The position numbers and the translations under genes are program-made. A stretch of DNA of 64,000 bases. It comes from Lineus longissimus (lineage: Eukaryota; Nemertea; Pilidiophora; Heteronemertea; Lineidae). The notes under the pieces were generated by a model that made no database searches, was not told where the DNA came from, and was given only the letters and a program-made list of their open reading frames with translations. The stretch spans positions 15,624,001-15,688,000 of the forward strand of contig NC_088321.1 in NCBI RefSeq assembly GCF_910592395.1. The letters run 5' to 3'. Shown here in pieces: positions 56,925 to 64,000 of this stretch. Each line of letters opens with the position of its first letter. The first letter of the stretch is position 1.

Positions 56925-59865
56925 GAATTGAGGAGTTATATTTTGAGTGTCACACAAGGTGGGTATTCTCAAGAATTAGTAAAGACTAGTCATTTGTTCA
57001 ACTCATTTGTTATTATTATCATTATGTTATGGATAGATAGATAGAATTAGCATTTCTATAGCGCCCCATATCACTGTCGCAATGTTATGCATGTGTGGTT
57101 AAATTAGGTTTGGAAAGCCAAAAACAAAATGAAAAAAAACATTTTTGCACCAAGCAGCTTCAGGCCTTTGACTCCGTGGTCTTACCAGTCAACAGATGTC
57201 TATCATGTTTAGAGTTCTGTTGGTAGTTTGAGGCTAGGACGATTGAGTTTTCTAACTTTGGGCTCAGGGGATTTATAAATGCATGTCAGCTTTAAAAAGA
57301 CTGAGTTCTCACTTGAAAAGTTATCTTTTTTTCTCTGATTTCAGATTCGATGCCAACTGTTGATTCGATTTCACCCCAGCAAAATGTTGTCATAACTGTG
57401 CTGCTGGAATTTCTAAGCAAGATTATGCTGCTAAGACATCAATGATATTGAGACAAATCAAGGCAGGACTATAATTGATGAAGTGCTTTCTGTGGACTGA
57501 AGATTTCTATGAGGAGAGTCTAAGTCAAATTTACTGAAAATATCGTGAGGGTGAAATTCATCCGCATTTACCCCTATAAAGTGTTAAAGGAAAGTTTGAG
57601 AAGTTATTTCTTTCCAAAAGTGTGGAAATGGATAGCACAAGTTCAGAGCTAGTCAATGAGTATGAGAAAATGACTTTGTTGACCGCTAAATTTGAAGATG
57701 AAATATTTTGTAAATTTTCCGGGTATTTTTTGGTGATTATCAATGGTAGAGTTAGTTATGTGTGGAAAAGTTAATCTATCAGCTGAAAAATTCTGATGCA
57801 TGAAAATAACTGAAACAGGGACAAGGCTTCTAAAATCCAATTGGAGCAACTACGTGTGTTGTATTTTCAAGGGGTTTTCCATGTCATTGTTACTCCCTCT
57901 GTAGCAAGTTGGACAGTCATGTCTTGAAATCTGACTGTTGGTTAAGTAAGACCCCATGCAGTTCATTTGAATGTACAATTAACCCAGTGGTCACCAGTGT
58001 CGAAATACCTCAGGTTCAGAACAACCTTGTCCCAAGTCATCTTAGTCTTACATGAACAATGTTCAAGAGCACTTGGGGAAGAGGTTAGGGTGGGAATTTT
58101 GGAAGACTGGTTGACGTATAAGCCTCCATAACTTATCCCCAAGGGTCAATCCCAAAGAAGGGGTATGCACATCTGTCACCATGGGGATTTTCGAAAGCTT
58201 TTTTTCGAGGCAGGTACCGGCTGTAAGTGTAAGCTGGTTCAATTCAAACTCCTGATGAAGGAGATATTTCTCCAAATATGGTTGAAGTACCATGGATGAC
58301 GCGCTGTTTATCTTTAACAGATAATAAATCTTCTTTATCTTTGTAATATATGCATCAGTTTACTTCTTTTACCGTTGACTAAATTTTGTGTGGTGCACAG
58401 TGGAGACCATGTGCAAGGTGCAACTGAGAGGGCTTCAAATAGCAAATTCCATGAGCTAGCCTCTCCCCCTGCCTTTGCCCTTCCCTAGATCTATTCATTC
58501 TGCAGCGGAAACCAACACAGAAGTCTTAACCATGGCTATTTGATCTGCAAAGCAGACCTAACTCCTCCTGTTGGTTATCAATGCCACGAAGATGCGCACC
58601 CCTCTTCCAGCTGGTTATCAGTGCGAGTCCAAGGAGATGGAGACCCCCTTACCTAAAGGCACTTTGCGAACTCGGCGCATTGTGTGGCCATGATTGGCCT
58701 ACTCTAAAGAAGATTTTGGAAGACTGAGGCATCAGGATGGGGTCCGCGTTTTAGGCCATCAACTAACTTCGTGATTGCAAAGTAGAACCTCTATATAAGG
58801 GCATCCTTGGAACTGACACTGCCATTGACTAGACTATGGTCCAGAACTGAAAGGTGTCCTGGTTACATGGGTCAAAATATACTGAATGTGGCCAATCTGG
58901 AACTGAAGCCTTTATTAGAAGATGTCCTACAAGCAGTAGTGTCCGCTAAGGGAGGTTTAACCATTCTGCTATTAAAGGGCCGATCATGCGTTCGATTTTC
59001 CCGCCAATTTTAATTCCGCGCCCACTTAATAAGTGCCGCTAGGGTTTGTCTCTCGCAACCCATGGCAACGGCGAAGCTAACAGTGTAAGAGAGAATAAAG
59101 CACTATAGTGTGAAGCCATGCAGTGAATTTATGTATGCCTATTGAGTGATATCTTGTGCGTGCATGTATTAGCTGAAAAAATATATATACACTGGGATAT
59201 CATTCTTTACCATGATAGGCCTTTAGGATTGAATCACATTTAATAATAAGGGGCTAAAGATCTGAGAGGGATCCGGGATTATCGGGGGATAAGTTTTACC
59301 ACTGTAAAGGTTTGTACCATTTATTAATGCTAGTGATGTTGTAAACGTTGTATTATTATCTTGTCAGACGACCCCAACTCATTAGGTTTTAGTGTAACTT
59401 TATGGATCAGACCATAATGGGGCCTTACTGATAACTCTCATGATGCGTTTGCGTCACCACATTGCGGGTCAAGATGGGCTTTTTGTAGCTGTCAGTGGGT
59501 TTGAGATGTCTCCAGCCGGCAGACGACTTTATGGTTCTAAGTCATGATCATGTTTATTGGAGTGGTTGGGATTTTATAGGCCTTGGGGCCTTACTTTATC
59601 AGGTAGCTGATTCTACGTCGAAAAGTCAGACACGCTCTTCCAATAGTGTCGTATAAGCCATTTTTTCCTATCTATAAATGTCCTTGAGAATATTCAGGTA
59701 CTCAACGGGCCAAAGTACTATATCACAATTTTGTGAAGGTGGACCCTTTTTTGAGACACGCCGTGTAATTGCAAGCAAGATGAGCGTCATTGTATGCGCC
59801 GCCTGTGTAGTACCGCCTGACAATGTTTCAATAAGTAACGCATAAAGCACGACCTATGTCAGCTA
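56925..59865. other. Intergenic, no gene recognised
   Basis: Contains an AACCTCTATATA-type repeat copy at about 58785-58965 and an AATAAA at 58323. Small open frames lack support. Confidence 0.45.
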
Positions 59866-59938
59866 GCCCGTGTAGCTCAGTCGGTAGAGCATCAGGCTTT
59901 TAACCTGAGGGTCTGGGGTTCGAGCCCCCACGCGGGTG
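59866..59938 (+). tRNA. tRNA-Lys (anticodon TTT)
   Basis: A 73-base cloverleaf: acceptor GCCCGTG / CGCGGGT (G1-T72 and T6-G67 wobbles), D arm GCTCAGTCGGTAGAGC, anticodon stem TCAGG/CCTGA around loop CTTTTAA (anticodon 59899-59901), T arm TGGGGTTCGAGCCCCCA. A and B boxes are intact and there is no intron. A T-run at 59946-59952 is a good Pol III terminator. It decodes AAA/AAG. Confidence 0.96.
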
Positions 59939-59945
59939 CATTGCA

Positions 59946-59961
59946 TTTTTTTATTTTTTTC
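59946..59961 (+). terminator. RNA polymerase III T-run terminator
   Basis: T-runs (7 and 9 T, separated by one A) begin 8 bases past the 3' end of tRNA-Lys. Confidence 0.8.
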
Positions 59962-60351
59962 CTCATTATAATCTTTTCTTTTTTCTTCCTTTGTTTTTTT
60001 TCTACCACTATTACACTCTTAAATACGCTATAAGGCCTTTGTAATTTGTAAACAGATTAAATACAATATAGGTTTATTCTGAAAAATGATTTGGTTAAGT
60101 TCATAAATCCAAATAAGTCCAAAACAAATTGAATTTAGTGAAGCCAACCACTAAATTTTATCATTATTATGATTCCATTTTCATGGCTATTTTACTGGAC
60201 TAAGTCAAGTTATTTCACTGGACTTTGCGAATGTTTCACAGTACTGAGCCAGGACTAAGTCCGCCATTTCACTAGAAAAGGTCAGACCAGCACGTACAGT
60301 GGGCATGTGATCAACCGCATTGTAATCCCTGGTTTATTCTAGTCTTTTCAG
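59947..60351. other. Spacer between tRNA-Lys and the module gene
   Basis: AT-rich. A tcttttcag acceptor-like site at 60343-60351 suggests that the first coding exon of the next gene is preceded by a 5' UTR exon somewhere in this stretch. Confidence 0.4.
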
Positions 60352-60381
60352 AATATTGGTGCTCAGCAAGTATTCCACAAA

Positions 60382-63300
60382 ATGACCGCCATAGTTGTGA
60401 TGTCAGCGCGGCCTGCTCCGCGGGTCAAAGCCGAGGCCGAGATGTACTACGTAAGGAACCAGGGGTCCCTTGGGTCAGTCTTGGACCATTCAAAGAATAA
60501 GACCTATGCCAGTCCAAGGCCTGTGCCTAAATGTCCAACCAGTGAAGCACAGGAACAGTATGAGAAGCATAAAGGTAAACAAGAATATATTTTAGTAGGG
60601 CCTATACTGTGTCTGCTCGACTATCTGAGTAAGGTTTGTCCTCCACCCCTCACACACGATACAAATGCTCGGTTGATAGTGCCGAGTGTTGGCCCGAGCT
60701 TCAGGATGTCTCTCCTATTGAATTACCAAGGTGATGGATGAGATGAGAAATGGGTGGGTTGATTCCCTTCCCATGATGTAATTGACGAAACCCGCAAATT
60801 ACTTCTCACTCAGAAGGTTTATTGGGTCAAAAAATACAATGATATATATTTTTACACATGCTCTTTCAAGATAGGAGAACAACTGTAGAAATTATTGGGG
60901 ACTGGTTGGGGGGGGGGTATTGGAACTTGGAGTTATCATATTCTATTGCCTTTCCAGGTAAGATGAATCTCTTTATGGACCAAGCCAAAAATAAAGGTTA
61001 CAACTCTGCGCGCCCCGTCCCTCGCTGCCCGTCCGCCGAAGCGACAGAACAGTACGAAAAGCACAAAGGTATTGATACTCCTGACGTAAACAAACAATTA
61101 GATGCTGTTTAGGTGATAACACGGACGATCAAATCTATCTTGGAGTTAGAATTGAAGGGACAATTTAGATGTGGGATTAACATAAACCTGGCCTTGACAC
61201 AATACCCCTGCTTGCTCCTATGTGCAACCACTTGTAGTATTATACTAATCCTGATCATTCACAATGAATTCTGCCAGTGATGCGAGTCAGTTTAGCACAC
61301 GGCTTGTGAACTTCAGGCAGGCCTACACTTACATCCTGTTCTAGTGCGTCATTTATTGCTGTTTGGAGGAGCCAGGGTTCTGCTGGAAGTCATTTTTGAA
61401 CAAAAACAAAAATATGTCATGCCCAAGTTGTCCCTTTAAACAAACTTGCCAACAGCACTTATAAACTAGGAAGGGCAATTCAAATTCAAACTTATAGATA
61501 ACCAGTATCCCATTTACAGGTAAGATGGGTCTTTTCCTCAACCACTCCAACAATAAGGGGTACAACTCAGCCCGGCCCGCTCCGCGGTGTCCAACACCAG
61601 AGGCAAAGGCACAATATGAAAAACACAGAGGTATTGTTTACCTTAACAGTCTTCAAACCTTGCTGCATGAAATAATTAAGGCTCCATAAAGTTTTACTCT
61701 GAAAATCTCCCCGAGGAGACACCTCTGTCTACAAGACACCCTTTCTATTAGCGACAGAGATTTTGGTCCCAAATAGGTTGTTTGATGAGAAACAAGTTCT
61801 TAACTTTATCGAGCCTGATGAGAAACAGGTTCTTAACTTTATGGAGCCTAACTAATCTCAAACACAGCATACTGTAACCGGTCAGTAGCATATCTAACAT
61901 AGGCCTGTTCACTGACAACTAAGGTGTAGGATTTAGGTGATTAGGAGGATAGTACCCCTGTTTGCCACCGTGCACCGCCACTGGTATCAATATCATGTCT
62001 GCCTGTCTCTCCCCGTGTCACTTTATTCCAGGTACAATGCACTTAATCCTCGACTACACAAAAAACAAAACATACGCATCGCCCAGGCCAATACCGAGGT
62101 GTCCATCACCAGAAGCTAAAGCTCAATATGAGAAGCATCGAGGTATTCTGACGTCAAAAAATGACATCATCATTTTGACGTCATGGGTGAACGCTTCTTA
62201 AGGCTCCAGTCTTGTACCCAGTTTTGATGCTTATTAGGCCCCTTTGACTGTTGAGTGGAACCTCCATTAGTGAACACCTCTCTATTTAGGACAACCTCTC
62301 CTCTCTATCTTTGGTCCCAAACTAGCTATTTCCATTCGATTTTACCTCTGTAATCAGGACATCTCTCTATCAAGGACAGCATAGGTCAGTCCCAAGGTGT
62401 CCTTAATAGAGAATATTCAATGTATAACGGTTTGCAATGCCAAGAGTTATCAGCTTTCTTTGCTTGATACAAAAGTTACAGCGAGCAGTGGTAGTGGGGC
62501 ACCACCAACTAACTGCTTTTTGACAGCTTTAATATTAGACACACATCATCATGCTCCTCAAATTATAGATCTTAAACTACCTGTTGGTAATCACCACCTA
62601 GACTTTAAGCAAAATTGGCCTACAAGATCAACTGCCACATTTAGAATCATTTTGACAATGTACAACTTACTTGTTTTGGTATTGTGACAAGTTTGGTGCA
62701 CAGTCAGCATGTGAACATCTACAATGTAGACAAGAGTGGGTCACTTTGCAACCAGATCAAAGTCATAATGGACCTTTAAAGCGGAGATTATATGGAGTAA
62801 ACGTGTACTCATCTTACGTGTCACTACTCACATAAACGAACAAGTCATTTCAAAAGAGACTACATACGATTCACGATGTCACTTTTCAACCTCACGTCGT
62901 GTTTTCAAGCCTAAGTCAGTTAACTCGTGACAAGTGAAACATGACAAGCGACAACGTGAAGCTGATATAACTCTGGCCTTATGGACGAAGACATCTTTGC
63001 TAATTCTGATGCCGTATCATTTCAGGGTGCATGAGCTCCATGATAGGGTCAGGCGCTGAATATAAGGGAAGAGTACAAGACCGTGTTCTTGCTCCGAGGG
63101 CTGTCAGACCCGAGGCCCAGGGAATCGCCAAAATGAACAAGGGACTCGCCACAAAGAATTTGTTTCAAAATTACGGCAAACTGCCCCAGTCTTCACGACC
63201 TATTCCGAGAATTAAACCAGAGGCAGACGACAATATGAAGAAAAATAAAGGGTAAGTTTCATAATCTCAGATATTTTGGGAATATTCCACAAAATATACA

Positions 63301-63840
63301 ATTGACCTAAAAATTAGTTCCATCTGAAAGTGCGATGACATCCAGTGTTTTCCAAGGACAAAAATGATGGCCATGATTGTATAGCAGCCGGCCATAAAGT
63401 ATGTACGAACCTGACCACCGAGTTTCAGATCCCCTTCCCTCATTTGTACTACACTTTTCCCCGTACCATTTCCCAGTTAGTTTGAGAAGTTATCAGATGT
63501 GGATGCCAGTTGCTCCAGACTCAGGTTGAATGATTCAACTGTTACCCCCAGTTTCTGTCACAGACACTTCCAATACAGAAACTAGAAGACTCCACTCAGG
63601 AAAATGGCGGTTACGTATTCTTATTTTGCTTTCAGATGCATGGACAATCTGCTTGGAAACTACGGCAAACTCCCCCAATCAGCCCGGCCAGCTGAAAGAG
63701 TGAAACCAGAGGCGTCGGGGAATGCCGCCCTTAACCGCGGAGGGCGGGCGAAGATGATGTTGTCGATGGCACCGCCATCACATAGGTCGGCCCGGGGGAG
63801 ACCAAGCCAGAAAAATGTGTCATCTTCATGTATATTTTGA
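60382..63840 (+). CDS. Tandem-module protein of unknown function (318 aa)
   Basis: Six exons join in phase: 60382-60574 (exon from ~60352), 60958-61068, 61520-61630, 62032-62142, 63026-63251 and 63636-63840 (TGA). The protein is a chain of ~37-aa modules sharing a core [SA]-x-RP-x-P-R-x-x-P-E-A. Type B modules (exons 2-4 and the end of exon 1) read NKGYNSARPVPRCP..EA..QYEKHKG; type A (exons 1, 5, 6) read NYGKLPQSARP...RVKPEA. Exons 2, 3 and 4 are each exactly 111 nt, phase 1 at both ends, and begin G-[KT]-M. The protein is basic, Pro/Lys/Arg-rich, with no signal peptide, membrane helix or known domain. The ATG at 60382 has a good context (acaaaATG). I do not recognise the family; a filament- or microtubule-binding repeat protein is one possibility, inferred only from the basic periodic modules. 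Confidence 0.85.
61152..61439 (+). mobile_element. TTAA-ended MITE-like element, copy 4
   Basis: Left end TTGAAGGGACAATTTAGATG (mutated) and right end GCCCAAGTTGTCCCTTTAA. Internal CTTCAGGCAGGCCTACACTT and CTGGAAGTCATTTTTG segments match copies 1 and 3. It lies in the intron between the first two 111-nt exons. Confidence 0.7.
62253..62410. mobile_element. AACCTC-family foldback fragment
   Basis: GTGGAACCTCCATTAGTGAAC at the left and GGTGTCCTTAATAGAGAAT at the right, with CTCTCTATC words between. It lies in an intron of the module gene; a smaller fragment (GAGGAGACACCTCTGTCTAC) lies near 61712. Confidence 0.55.
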
Positions 63841-64000
63841 GGAACACTGTACACGTCCGTACCAAATCATCCAACTAGATGCAAGCTGTACTACCTTAAA
63901 AGTATAACTCCACCTAAACTGTGATACAATGATTCATTTGTTTAAAATGAAGCATACTACTTTCGTTATGTCCATTTTTCACTATATTGACTTGGCTTAC
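63841..64000. other. 3' flank of the module gene
   Basis: Short tail of the window; no AATAAA signal is seen before the edge. Confidence 0.4.

Overview
This is animal nuclear DNA, almost certainly from an invertebrate bilaterian. It has small exons in long AT-rich introns, GT-AG splice sites (plus one GC-AG), Pol III tRNA features, many short foldback elements and large minisatellite arrays. No operon-like or viral organisation is visible. I cannot name the phylum from the sequence alone. No search or alignment was run: family calls rest on recognising conserved residues and on exon phases that join correctly.

Layout. (1) 155-1702 (+): the 3' half of a corticotropin-releasing-factor binding protein gene (CRHBP) whose last exon has been tandemly copied. 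(2) 4750-6916: a compound tandem array (643-677 bp units with internal 48-bp repeats). (3) 9057-14900: non-coding DNA with a tRNA-like pseudogene, a TA-flanked foldback element, one unrecognised putative terminal exon (12407-12718, -) and a promoter-like start at 14674. (4) 14800-17860: about 40 copies of a 70-bp repeat, followed by 4 x 46 bp and 10 x 19 bp arrays. (5) 19554-24823 (-): a two-exon gene for a ~1,564-aa acidic protein with many SUMO-type motifs and two C-terminal C2H2 fingers. (6) 26179-27629 (+): a Rieske Fe-S protein (RFESD) with a GC-AG intron. (7) 30855-32147 (-): an orphan class A-like GPCR with altered core motifs. (8) 33.4-46 kb: gene-poor DNA with three copies of a TTAA-ended element, an 85-bp array and a 34-bp array. 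(9) 46080-47682 (-): centrin-3 (CETN3) without its first exon, with a foldback element and a 108-bp array in its upstream intron. (10) 51515-55807 (-) LYSMD1 and 56082-56924 (+) GTF2A2, head to head across a 274-bp promoter region. (11) 59866-59938: tRNA-Lys(TTT). (12) 60382-63840 (+): an unrecognised 318-aa protein built from tandemly duplicated ~37-aa modules, three of them encoded by exons of exactly 111 nt with the same phase.

How the genes relate. They do not form one pathway: neuropeptide buffering (CRHBP), signalling (GPCR), centrosome/cilium (CETN3), basal transcription (GTF2A2), a LysM adaptor and a Rieske protein. As I recall human gene locations, CRHBP, CETN3 and RFESD lie on 5q13-15 and GTF2A2 and LYSMD2 on 15q21-22, so the grouping may preserve an ancestral bilaterian linkage. 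The most novel items are the duplicated-exon module protein at the right end, the large SUMO-motif zinc-finger protein, and the decaying duplicate terminal exons of CRHBP.
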